A stretch of 64,000 bases of DNA from Aphelenchoides besseyi (lineage: Eukaryota > Nematoda > Chromadorea > Rhabditida > Aphelenchoididae): positions 17,670,001 through 17,734,000 of the forward strand of contig JAMPIQ010000001.1 of assembly GCA_024699855.1 (NCBI GenBank). Direction: 5' to 3'. Each line of letters starts with the position of its first letter. The stretch's first letter is position 1. The notes below the pieces were generated by a model. That model saw only the letters and a list, made by a program, of their open reading frames with translations, was not told the origin of the DNA and searched no databases. The translations under genes were made by a program, and so were the position numbers. Of the stretch, positions 11,739 through 23,010 are shown in pieces.

Positions 11739-14700
11739 TTAACTATCTTCATCATCTTCATATTCGACGTCCTCATACTCATAGTCTTCGTATTCAGCAT
11801 CTTCAGTGTTTCCATCTTCCCCTTCCTCTTCGTCCAGATCCGAACTGTTCTCGTTGTCTTCGTCAACTACGTTGTCGTTATTGAGTTGATAATAAACGGT
11901 GTCGTTAGAGGAGGAGGAGCTGACGCTGTTAGAATTGGGAGTTACGTACGATTCGTAATCAAGCAAATCTGCGATATCTACGGAGTCCTCGTATATTCTT
12001 TGCCCAAACGCCAATTCGCCCGAATCATCTGAGTCCACGTCACTCTCCGATTCACCTTCGATTGTCTCATCGCGAACTCGACCGATTTCGTAGATTCGGC
12101 AAATCGTTTGTTCAACGTCCATTCTTCTTGTCTCTTCTATCGTACAAATGTAACGGTCGTTGTGATCGACAGCAAAACCCAAAAGTTCACGTTTTGTATC
12201 GACGGTGGTGATCAGATGGTAATCTTTGGAGTCGAGAACTCGAAAACTGGGCTCATAATGTGTTAAAATACGATCTTCCATTTCGTCTAGGTATTTCACT
12301 AAACGAATAGAGTTCATGTAATTCAAACGAATATAAACGTACCAGCAAACAAAATATCACCACTGGCATTGAATTTGTATTGACACAGGTCGAGGGCGTT
12401 CACGCTTTTAACCAAACCATAAGTTCGAAGGTCCCACTTAAGATTCAAAATATGAGCTTTGCATTTGAAACTGACCACTCACCACTTGACCACAAATCAA
12501 AACTTCCAAACCATTCGGATGGAACTCTGTCGCGTATTCGTGGCACAGTTTGTCGAACTTGTGAACTTTTTCGATTGTCCAATTCGCACGAATGTCCCAC
12601 AATACACCGTCGTTGAGAACCATTGTATCATTGTAATTGAAACGTGCCCGATTTCGCTCGTATCGATTGCATGCCGTTAGGTCATAGAATTTGCAGAGTT
12701 CGGCTTTTGTTTCTGTATCATAAACCTGAATTGAAAAGTTTGTAAATTCCATGTTCCATTAGAACCTACGTATCCAGTAAACATATCGGTTCCAATTAAT
12801 CGCTCTTGAGACGCATTTCCAAACTGCGTGTCGTAGATGTTATCGAAGTCGTAAATTCTATCTTGCGTTTCACCCAAACGCCACAAAGTTGTTAATGGAT
12901 TTACGAAAAGTGATGAACTTAAGAGCAACGTTCCGTCAGGCGATGTATTGACGCTACTAAGAAACGAGCTGTGACAACTGATTGAAGATTCATCCGTTGC
13001 GGTCTCCGTATTAATCCAATGAAGCTCTCCATTTTGGGTTCCCAAATGAATATGATTATCATTGTGCTTCAATATTCGAAATTACATTTATCATGGAGTT
13101 CGAACCAACCGAAAAGTTGCACGTAGATAGCCTTTCGTCATCTACATCAACGGATCGGACCGGAGTGTAGTGACTGAAAACCATGTTTCGATCACTTCTG
13201 TTGAGCATCGTATGAGTTCGTAGATACGGCATGTTCTAAAAATGATTTATGTCATGAATAGGTAGTTAACATCTTGATTCTTACTTGTCGCATTACAAGT
13301 CGTTCTATCATGTTCAGTGGAACTTCGAATGATCCTTTTGGCTTCGGACAGCTATGAGAACTGAAACGAAATTGCTCTTTTTCTAAGTTATACAACATAC
13401 TAATAGAAAGAAAATTGTGGACACGTAACAATCGGCTTATCACAAGCGGCATGTTGATATCTAAGTTGGATTTGGAATCGGATACTAATACACAAACAAA
13501 CCTGAAGTATTCGGTAACAACTTCATTTAACGACAGTTGTGGCCGCAATTTGTACAGTTGACGTGTCATTGGAACAGAGTTCTCTATGTATCGGCTATTG
13601 TACGATAGCGATGGTTGAGCGAGAAGCGACGAGTTGCCTGTCGAACGACGTTGGAACTTTGCAAACGTACGTCCTCGCAACGTTGATCGACGCATAGCCG
13701 AGAATGCAGGCTTGTTTTCTGAAGTTGAAATGATTATTGAATTATTCTCGAATACTCACTTGTCTTTTCGTTTATTGGCAACGGCAGTCGCAGCGGAGAT
13801 AGATCACTATGCAAAGTTCCTTGACAACTACTATTGGTCGAGACTTCCATCACATCGTCGTTGAATGTTACGGTACGTCTAAGCAGAAAAATACAAAGAA
13901 ATGTTTGTTTGACTTACGATGAAGAAGCAACGGGATCGCTACTTGTGTCACCGCTACAATCCTCAAGATTCGGGCTTTCGGCGTTTCCATTTTCGATGTT
14001 CAAATTCTTTCTCTAGAGCTCATTCGTTTTCTGCATTGTTGAGTGAAATAACGTACCGAACTTAAAGATGTTGGAACTGTGACGCTTAAATGAGTCAACG
14101 AACCGGCTTCTTGTTCCAACGCTGCTGCCGTCTTGAGCAATCCCTTTTCGACTAAATGCTCTTGAATCAATTTCAACAGCTCCATTTCGTCGAAACGTAT
14201 TTTCGTTTGATTGATCACCGATGTTTTCCACACCTTCTCCAACGTAAAGTCCTGAAGTCGAGAATCCAACGGTGTTTGATGAATGAGCTGTAGAAGTTGG
14301 CAAGCCACTTGTCGAAACTCGGCATGTTCCATTTGTTTGTCTTGCGAAATCGGTTCACGAATTAGCACTAAAATTGGTTGGAAATGACGGTGCTTGTTGT
14401 TTTTTGACTCTTACTTGCAATGTCGTTGTTTGCAATGAACGGCAAACGGCTCACGATTTGTCGTATTACGTCGCAACGTGACAGACCGGCCAACGCTTGA
14501 CAGGCGATAGTGCGTATCGAATCGGCTTCGGTGAGCGGTGAAGTTAGTCGAATGAACCCGATTAGGACCTACAATTAAGGTTATGTCAGATAACTAATTT
14601 GATGTATCTTACCATTATTGCATCGCAATCTTGAGCACACTGCCACGCTCTCATCAATGTTGCTTCTTGTTTAGCGGAACTTTCGCTGTTGAATCGTGGA

Positions 14701-17700
14701 TATTTGTTGCGGCGATGAGCTGAGGACTTGGAAGTGTCGGATGGCGATCGTAGTTTATCATAATTAACAGCAGAAGATAGCTGAAAACTTTTCATTGACT
14801 GGTCAGTTTCGTTCACCAACCTCCGACGGTTTCGGACCACAGAAGCAATGAACCAACGTACGCAAGGCCAGTTTGTTTAGTTCCGGTTCCTCGAGCAGTT
14901 CAAAGTCGAGTAGATCGAAGAGAATACTGTAAAGAGGAAGAATAACGAATTTGAGTGTTTACGTGAGCTTCTAATTTCAAACAAAAGATAGTAAGAGATT
15001 ATCCGCAAGTTTTAATTTGGGAACCTGTGAAATCAATAAGCCGAATTACTCTCGCTCATAGTGAAGTGCGCGGCTCAACACAAACATCCAATACGTTGCG
15101 GAGAACGCAATTATCCGAAAAGGAAATTTGTAATTTTGCTTATGAGTTTTCTCGATTTGAGCGTCGGATTATCGAATATGAGGGCCTAAGATAAAACAAG
15201 ATTAACTATCTGCCCTCCCACTTCTTTTTCCCATTCCGACTCACAACTCTCGATCTCGCCCCCTACGCTGTTTCATACGAAGAGTGTCTTTTCAACGTTG
15301 TGGTCCAACAGCGAAATGTCGACTTTCGAGGAGACGCTAATTAAGGTAAATTTTCGTTTGTTTTAGTTTTCAACGAACCGTTTCAGTTGAGCTTCTTTGC
15401 GGGTTATTTCTACATGTTGCTGGCAATCACCGGTATTCTGCTCAACGCCTATGTGATTGCTCGTCTGATTCAGTTTGCCTTGAACGATTATGTGAGTGGA
15501 GTTATGATGGAAAGTTTGTCTACTCGTTGTTTTAGGAGCGCTTCAAACACGGCTGTGGACTGCCGTTGGCCGCAATGTCGATTTCGGATTTGAGTTCGTT
15601 GGTTCTGATCATTTTTGTTGTCATTGTTAGTGGGTTTCTTCCGCAGAATTTGCTCTCAGCAAGTGCTCATTCTGCTCATTGCAAGGTATTGGAAGAAGCT
15701 CGATATTTGCACTGATCACAATGGCTTAGATCATCATTTATCTAATTCACACATTGACTGGATTCTCGACTTGGTGTTGGCTGTTTATTTCGGCCGTTCG
15801 TTACATTGCCGTTTACCATCCGCTATGGCAAGTAACAACGAATGCTCTCGGGCCGCGAACTATTGTCATGGTATCACTGACAATGTTGCTGTTGAATTCG
15901 TGGTTTCCGGTGGTGGTTGTTTACGTGCCGGAGACACGAAAATGCGAAGAACAAGCGTTGAGTATTGGAGCCGATTGGAATCGCGTGTTGCACGGATTAG
16001 AACTGTGCTGGTCCTACGTAATTCCCGCCATTTTGACCATTGCATTGGACATTAAAGTACTTTTGGTTCGACCACCCAGTTTCGGTCGGGCTTCGCACTG
16101 CAGCGACACCAACACACAGCGTGCACGAACACCGTCATTGGGAAACGAGTTGCGAGCAGAAAAGAAATGTCTACAAATTCCGCAAAAAGTCAAGAGTAAG
16201 AGCTTCACTGATTGATTGCAGTGATAGAGACTTCAGATTTGCTGTGCATGAATTCACAAGCGATGCCAAAGATCAGTATTTTGAACGAAGAGAATCAGAG
16301 TTGCAAGGTATGAATTTTGTTGTCGATTGTTTTCTAATCGAATTTGAAGGACAACTCAAGAACCACAAGTCCGAATCATCTGCTAACGACGATAATGCAC
16401 GGACGTACACTGACAAACTCGACACAAAGATCAACACTGTTAAGTGACGACATAAGCTTGGCCAAATACTCGGCCTATCAACAAAACTCCTGGCAATCTA
16501 CTTGTTCGCGAAGCGGAGTAATCCGTTCAACGCGTCGTAGTCGACAGGCCGTTCGTCGTTGGCTGGCGATTACGACCATTCATTTGCTGCTTAATGCGCC
16601 AGATAATATTTTGCGGTTGAGTAGTGTAATCGACCCAACGTGAGTAGTTTTGCGTAAATCTGATTCGCATACATTTAGACCACGACATTACTCACCAACC
16701 ACGTACTTAATCGCGTTGGTGGTGCGACTTTTGTATTTCGCGCAATTGTGCTTCAATGCCATCTATTTGAGTGCCATCACGTATCGTCGAACAATTCGCC
16801 CACAAAAACGTCAAACAACACCAAAGATGAGTAACGTGAATCTTTACATAAACCCCGAATATAGTCGGCCACAGGTAACCGATGCTTTCAATTTCGCTTC
16901 TAATCCCTTTGTCTCAATAGACACGAGTGGGCATTAGAGACGAGTCACGACGTCAGTCTCGAAGACATGCAGAGCTTCTTCGACGTTATAGTGCAGACCC
17001 ACGCGCATCACGTGAACCGAATTTGCGATATCACCAACATCTTCAAGTCAATCAACCGCTCAATTCGGTACCATTAATGCCATCGTATAGCAGTGATACT
17101 TTTCGAAGTGAGAATCTCGATTTGGCTCGTTCCATCTCATCACTCAACTCCGCACGCTCACTTTCAACCGAACCTCGAACCGAAGTCAATCAGACACCGT
17201 TGAGTGCCGAGATTTCAAATGACGACAGTCTTAATGCAACGGATACGCCAATCATGTGCTCAAGCATCCCAAGCGCGCAAGATGAGTGGAGTTGTAAGAA
17301 AATTTGTTCGGTGATTCCCGAAACGACCATGGAACAGAATACGTGGAGAATTTAACGTTGTTTTTGATCAATATTAAAAAATTAAACATACCTGATTCCC
17401 GTTCCGCTCTCGGTTTTAAACTCGACCTTATCGCACATGTCGCGAATAATACCCGGAGATACGCTGGCAAAGCGAATAATGTTGACACAAAGTCTGGCAA
17501 CTTCTGGTTTCATATGAATAGCGTTGTATTCAGCAAGCGTAGAGACCCCAAGGTGTCGTAGAAGCAAGTTTACAAAACCGAGATGTCGAATCGTACTGAT
17601 CGGACGCCAACCTCCGCTGGCCGGCAGATAATTCAACAACAAATCCAACGCTTTCTTTTCGACATTCGGTTCCAATATCAACGGCTAAAGAGCGATTATT

Positions 17701-19895
17701 GAATTGCAAAGAAGCTTTCTTACCTTTTGAACCAAATCTCTCAACGCCATTTTGTACGACGAGAAATGGAAAGTGACGTTTGGAAGCGCAAGATTCGGAT
17801 TCTGTCGTTTGATCGTCTCGTATCTCAGAAGTACTTGTGACTTTAAATATCTGAACAGAAGTTGAATTCGATCGATTGGCTATTCTCACCGTAGCAATGT
17901 CGTACAAGTGCTCTTCAAAATCGAATTGTACTCGGCCATCTTCTCTTGATGTCTTTCGTAATCGCTGAGTTCATCGGAGCTCACGTACTCGTTTAGCTGA
18001 GCGCTCGCGTAGTTGTACAAGGCTCGCAAACCGTCATTCTTGTCGAAACGATCTAGAAATATTTTGAACTTGAGAGCATCATCGAAGAAACTGCAAATTC
18101 GTGTCCGACTGCTTTCGTATCCCGTATTGAGCTGGAGAATTGCGTAGCTTAAGATGATTAATGAGAAGGAATCAAATTCGTACTACTTACTTCACAATGT
18201 CGTCTAGTAACGCGGCCGGACTTTGACACACGTGTGCCATCAGATCGTCAAACTGAAATCGACGAACGATAAGATTTCAACAAAACTCTCGACTTACCTG
18301 TCCGAGATTATTAAGACACACGCAAACAGCCGCAGCAGCAACGGATTCCGGTTTCACTTTGATAAGTTTGGCGATTCCTTCCATGTTAACAAAATCCCAA
18401 GCTAATCGAAGATGAACTAACATCGTACCGATGCAATAGATTGCTTCGAAGAGCAGTCGATAGTCGCCGTACTCATTCATGTTCAAATACTTCATCACAA
18501 CCTCAAGTGCTTTATTTTCGTGCAGAATACTCAAATGCTGAAGAAGCGAAGTCAATTGAAGTTTACTGTTGATCGGGAACCTACGTCCACAAACTCGCAG
18601 ACGGTTTGTATGTACTGCAAAATCATTCGTTGTTCCATTTCAATGGTCAGCGGATAGATCTTGTTTTCACCAATGAGCACACGACGAAGGTCGTTGACCG
18701 TTGAGGCATTACTGACTTCGTGGTCCAAATAATTGCAATGAGAATTTGCTTCGTTCTGCAAACGATTCACCGATTGTTTTACTTCGACTCGATCACGTTT
18801 AGCCACAACTCCGTTAGGAGAAGTGTCGGTGTTTGTTGAGTGAGGGCGTTTACGATTGGTAGGCGAAGTCGTGAGATTTACTGATTCGAAAGATACTGAT
18901 GGCTTGTCATCGACGATCATGGAGATCTAAACGTGCAAATTGAAGCAAAAACAAAAGCAAACAGCTTACTGTTTCTTTTGACTGTTCGTTTGTGTTTTCT
19001 TTGAGCTGATCTTTTGCATTTTCGCTCGGCTGATCGCTTGTACCTTCTTTTAGTTGTTCACTCGAAGTTGCCGAAACATCATTTGCTTGTTCGTCGTTTG
19101 TTCTCGACAACTCAGCGTTTCGAATTTGCGAGAAATCAGTCGGCGCTTTCTGACTGTTCTTATCGATTCTTGATCGGTCAACCATTTCATCCTAAAGATG
19201 TCAAAAATGAGCAAAAAGAATGCATTTTCAATAAACTTACGTAAAGTTCCTGAAGCCGTACTAATGAGGTAGTAAGCAGTTCGCAGAGTTTGATTTTGTA
19301 GGTGTGTGCGTTCTCAGGCGTTATTCCCGCAGCCAAGAGAATTGTCGAGTAGGCACGAAGCTCTCGAGATTCGGATGTTAACGCATAGTCGTAGAGTTCT
19401 TTGATGGCATCGCCCTGAACATCAAAGTAAATGGACAACGGAGATTGGCACCGCTTACAGTGAAACTTGCATGGTCCAAGATTGACAGCGAACTAACAAG
19501 AATACGAGCACTCATCACGTTGACTTCGCGCCGTTGATGCGGCATCAGATATGTTGTCATTGACTAAACAAACGTAAGAAAAGAATTGGAAAGAATGAGA
19601 TACCTTTTCAATCATTACGGTGTTTCGATCCATATGACGAAGCATATGACCGAGAGAGCATGTGGGCAGAACCTTGATCGGATTTCTTGTATCCAATGGA
19701 TCGGGATTGTTGTTAAAATACTCGTCGTTAGCCCACTCTAGGGCTTCAGCGATCCTAAATGAGTTGTAAGAGAAAAGTCTAGGAGAATTCCACAAACTTT
19801 GTTAAAGTGGGCAGCGCGTCATAGTTTGCGTCCTCGTGATGTAATTGAAAGTCGTCCATAATATCCTTGAATTCTTGATCCCTTGAAATCGCCAT
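11739..19895 (-). CDS. DCAF1: DCAF1 (VprBP), substrate receptor of CUL4-DDB1 ubiquitin ligase
   Basis: Very large multi-exon gene (about 1,450 residues). The N-terminus (MAISRDQEFKDIMDDF) leads into the armadillo-like region, e.g. SRELRAYSTILLAAGI and TGISILFDLLDFELLEEPEL. A LisH motif follows (MELLKLIQEHLVEKGLLKTA, about 14120-14190). Then come the WD40 repeats with two DDB1-binding WDxR motifs, VLNDGVLWDIR and VWDLRTYGL. The protein ends in a long acidic tail rich in Glu/Asp/Tyr (11741-12060), as in animal DCAF1. Both WDxR motifs are intact, so docking on DDB1 should be retained. The protein recruits nuclear substrates for ubiquitination and works in cell-cycle and growth control. One intron (14927-17391, 2,465 bp) is about fifty times the usual size here and contains a complete GPCR gene on the other strand. 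Its start is 212 bases from that of Nup43, suggesting a shared promoter. Confidence 0.93.
15316..17355 (+). CDS. Rhodopsin-like GPCR nested in a DCAF1 intron
   Basis: Seven membrane segments can be traced: TM1 FFAGYFYMLLAITGILLNAY, TM2 MSISDLSSLVLIIFVVI, TM3 ending WLFISAVRYIAVYHPLW, TM4 IVMVSLTMLLLNSWFPVVV, TM5 SYVIPAILTIALDI, TM6 WLAITTIHLLLNAPDN and TM7 RLLYFAQLCFNAIYLSAI. The TM3 end has VRY where DRY is usual, and the TM7 motif is NAIYL in place of NPxxY; both occur in invertebrate peptide receptors. The third loop is long and Ser/Thr/Arg-rich. The cytoplasmic tail (about 150 residues from YSRPQTRVGIRDESRRQS) is long and Ser-rich. The start MSTFEETLIK at 15316 is followed by a 41-bp intron. 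A peptide ligand is inferred from general resemblance only. The gene lies entirely inside the 2.5 kb DCAF1 intron, antiparallel to it. Confidence 0.8.
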
Positions 19896-20107
19896 GTTGA
19901 TTCGCAATTTTATTAAACAGACAACAAAAAACCGCGAATCTAAACAGCAACAACTGAATAGGATATTGTCGAAATGGTGGGACAAAATGCCAAGTGAGAA
20001 GCCTACGAAGCGATCGTGCTTAGAGTTCGATTCTCAACTTTGAAGCGAAAAATGAGCGTCCGAATTCGTTGGAGAGTGCAAGAACACTGTGGTCCATCAA
20101 TCGTAGA
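19896..20107. promoter_or_regulatory. Probable bidirectional promoter between DCAF1 and Nup43
   Basis: Only 212 bases separate the two divergent start codons, and no TATA motif is visible. A shared promoter is inferred from the arrangement. Confidence 0.45.
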
Positions 20108-21458
20108 ATGCCATCGAGAATGAATAGCGACGATGGCGATTTGCATGCGCCGCAAACACATTCGCTTTTTGTTGGTGACAAGATCGCGAAAATTGAGTTT
20201 GCTGGCGAACTGCAAAACAACGTCGATTCGTATATTTGTGGGACATGGAATGGCAGAACGAATCGTGTATCTTTATGGAACACATATCATGGACGAGCGA
20301 AGATCGAACCGAAAGAGTACTTCTACAAGGTTGCTGAAGCGTCGGTTTCGGGATCGGTGAACGATATTTTGTGAGTCGAGAGTTTTCGAAAGCTCTTGAT
20401 TTTACTTTCTAGTGTTTACGATAAGAACGTTGTGGTCGGTTTGGACAACGGAGATGTTGGATTGTTTTCGACGGCCGGAAACGAGCTGCAACAAGTGCGA
20501 ATCTTCCCAAATGTTCACAATCATTGCGGTTCGACTTCGATCGCGATTGTGGACGAAGAAGTGATCTCTGGTTCGGATAATGGATCGATTATTCGAATGG
20601 ATTTGGCCGCCACTTCGAAACCAACAGCTTTAGCAGTGGTAAGACGGAGACTATTTGGCGAATGAAGGTCTTGAGATTTCAGGGATTGACTTCGGTTAAG
20701 TGCTTAAGTGTTTGTGGCGACTTCGAATTTGCTACTGGTCACGGTTCCGGACAAATTCATTTGTGGGATGTAAGTGGCTATTTCGATTGCATTTTTGGTA
20801 TTGTTTTTTTTAGGTACGTCAAGTAAATCCCGCCGTACAGTTGGGCGAGAATCCGGTTTATAGCAAAGCAGTGGCACCGCTAAACGACGCAGTCACAGGT
20901 TTAGGATCACATCCGGGGCAGCGCAATGTGGTAATCCAAGAAACCACAACAGGAATAAATTTGCTTTTTGTAGTTGGCTTTTGGAACCTCGTCGGGGTCG
21001 GTGGCATTCATTGACATTCGACAATACAAACAACCGCTTCCAAGCTTGTTGAAGATCTCTCAAGACCCAATAACGAGAGTAAGACCATTTCCTTTTAATT
21101 TGCTTTTATTTTTTCAGGTGAAATTTCATCCGAGTTTTGCGGACAACTGTTTCGCTATCACCGACGAGTTTCTTCTCCATTTGGACGTAACGGCCGGAAA
21201 ACCGGACCGGTAAGGAGATCTAATGGTTGACGTCACGTAATTTTTAGCTACGAACCCGGAGCGCCGATTGACGAAATCACGGGTCGTTCACGAGCAAACG
21301 TTTGGCTCACCGCCTCGTCCTGGAACATGCTCGTGCTAAACACACTTATCGGCGAGAGTCCGAAAAAGTTGAGCACTTTCGACGCGAGTCCTCATTCGAT
21401 TCTTTCCGGTTCTGATACGGGAACCTTAACATTGGTTACGAACACTTGCTTCGCTTGA
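20108..21458 (+). CDS. NUP43: Nucleoporin Nup43-like WD40 protein
   Basis: About seven exons encoding a single WD40 propeller of roughly 350 residues. Recognisable blades include VVVGLDNGDVGLFS, VISGSDNGSIIRMDL, FATGHGSGQIHLWD, AFGTSSGSVAFIDIRQYKQP and VKFHPSFADNCFAITDEF. The C-terminal pattern is RANVWLTASSWNMLVLNTLI, then LSTFDASPHSILSGSDTGTL. It matches the Nup43 family, where the last blade has the 'VLGP-C-L-V-C-G-T-D' type ending. Nup43 belongs to the Nup107-160 (Y) complex of nuclear pores and kinetochores. The first in-frame ATG after an in-frame stop is at 20108 (MPSRMNSDDGDLH); a second ATG at 20120 is also possible. A generic WD40 protein is the alternative reading. Confidence 0.7.
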
Positions 21459-21963
21459 GAAGCGACGATCTCCGTTTCTTTTTTGTTATTCGAAATAAAC
21501 TCATCTGGAAATTTTGACGTGGAATTTGTTGACCAAATTGTTTGCGACATCAACGTACTTTCCGATCCGCGCACGGGAATCCGCCTCGGTCTTCTTGGCG
21601 CCTCACATTCCCAAATCGTCGCTCTCCACTGCGCATTGATTACTTTTTTGCTCTCGACGTGAACGTCGAAATTCGCGCACACGCAAACCGACGTCTTTTG
21701 TTTTTCGACGTTGTTGCTGCAACGGGAAACTCATTTTCGGCATTTGGTGTGCGTCGTAAAAGAGCGTGTAACAGAAGAGAATACACGACCGTTGTGTTTT
21801 GAGTCGTCTTCAAAAAGTGTTCGCATTTTCGCCGCTTTTTCTCCGGGAATGTTCGCAATTTTTGGCGAAAGTTTGTCTTATCGTTCGTGACAGCTGGTTT
21901 TCGAAGCTTCTTCAGCTTCCTTTTTATATCTTAAATGAAACTGTTTAAGATAACACACACGAA
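21459..21963. other. Nup43 3' region and upstream region of the next gene
   Basis: No gene seen. ATAAA-like 3' end signals follow the Nup43 stop (GAAATAAAC near 21491). Long open frames on both strands here lack splice sites or family resemblance. Confidence 0.4.
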
Positions 21964-22674
21964 ATGGACCATTGGAGGAAGAGTTTAAGTCAATGGAGAT
22001 CGAAACTGTTTCCACCACTTTCGCGCTCTTCGCTCCTTCGACACTATCTTCCAACAAGTGGAGCGGTCAGTCACACGTTGTTTTCTGTTCACATTTTTGC
22101 TCCACAGATCACTGCCCGGTAGGTGTTTTTTGGCTATTTGTTTTTGCAAAGCTTGTTGCTTTAGACTCTTTCCTTCGTATGATCTGGCAATCAGCAACAC
22201 GGTGCTCTTCAATTCGCATGTTGGAATCGGTTTCTACGTCTTCTTCCGCAAACACATGATCCGACTTCCAATGTGGGATCGAGTGGAGTACAGTGTTGTG
22301 TTGTCGGTTCTGTTCAACTTCGGTTCGTTAATGTTCGCGGTGCTAACGAAAGCATTGCTACCAAAACGGTCAGTTCGATCGAACAAATCGAGTTGTAAAT
22401 AGAGGTGTTCAGATTTGTTCCTTCGGTTAATGCACTCATTGGCGCCGCGTTGAGTACATTCATTTTGACACGTGGAACCAAATACATGAGACAAGTGGAC
22501 TCGCGAACTGTTATTCCACTTACCCACAGAGCAAATGGATTCACTACACCACCACGTAAATCACCGCCAAATCTTCAAACGGTGCCGGAAGACGATGGAC
22601 CGTCGCTGGCGAATGGAGTTGTTAAAACGCCGGATTCCCAGTCGAACTTGATTGAAGAGCGTACCACCGCATAA
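21964..22674 (+). CDS. Uncharacterised small multi-pass membrane protein with an 11-nt exon
   Basis: Four exons (21964-22065, 22108-22118, 22165-22368, 22413-22674) join in phase to 192 residues. The second exon is only 11 bases long and is needed to keep the frame. Features in order: a basic N-terminus (MDHWRKSLSQWRSK), a hydrophobic stretch around SNTVLFNSHVGIGFYVFF, a clear membrane helix (SVVLSVLFNFGSLMFAVL), a third (VNALIGAALSTFILTRG), and a polar Pro/Ser-rich tail. This suggests two to three transmembrane helices with a cytosolic tail. I do not recognise the family. Small organelle membrane proteins of the TMEM type have this shape, but no specific match is claimed. Confidence 0.6.
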
Positions 22675-23010
22675 GATCGTTTGTTGTTCTTGACCCATAC
22701 GTTTTGTTAAATAGCTTAGTTCTTTTCGATCCGTGTTTTCATGGCATTACCGGTTTCTCGTTCTTGTTTTCATTTGATCAGAATTCTCGTTTGTGCTCAA
22801 CAATTCAACGGGCTTTTCGTCGGACATTTAGTGACCGTATGTTCACGTTAATAAACACATACAAAACCGTGTTTTTATTTTTAAATAGAACATGAACCAG
22901 TGACTAAAATATAAACTAGATGATAAGCGGTAGAGATTGTGCGTTATACGAGGCTATGTCCGATTTGAACTATAAGATCACGAAAGTTTGAAGAAATGAT
23001 AACATGGAGA
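22675..23010. other. Convergent 3' intergenic region
   Basis: Lies between the stops of two convergent genes. AATAAA-type signals are visible (GTTAATAAACAC near 22849). Nothing else seen. Confidence 0.4.

Noticed and set aside
13080..13110. tRNA B-box-like sequence (GGTTCGAACTC, minus strand)
   Set aside because: It lies inside a DCAF1 WD40 exon, and no A box or cloverleaf surrounds it.
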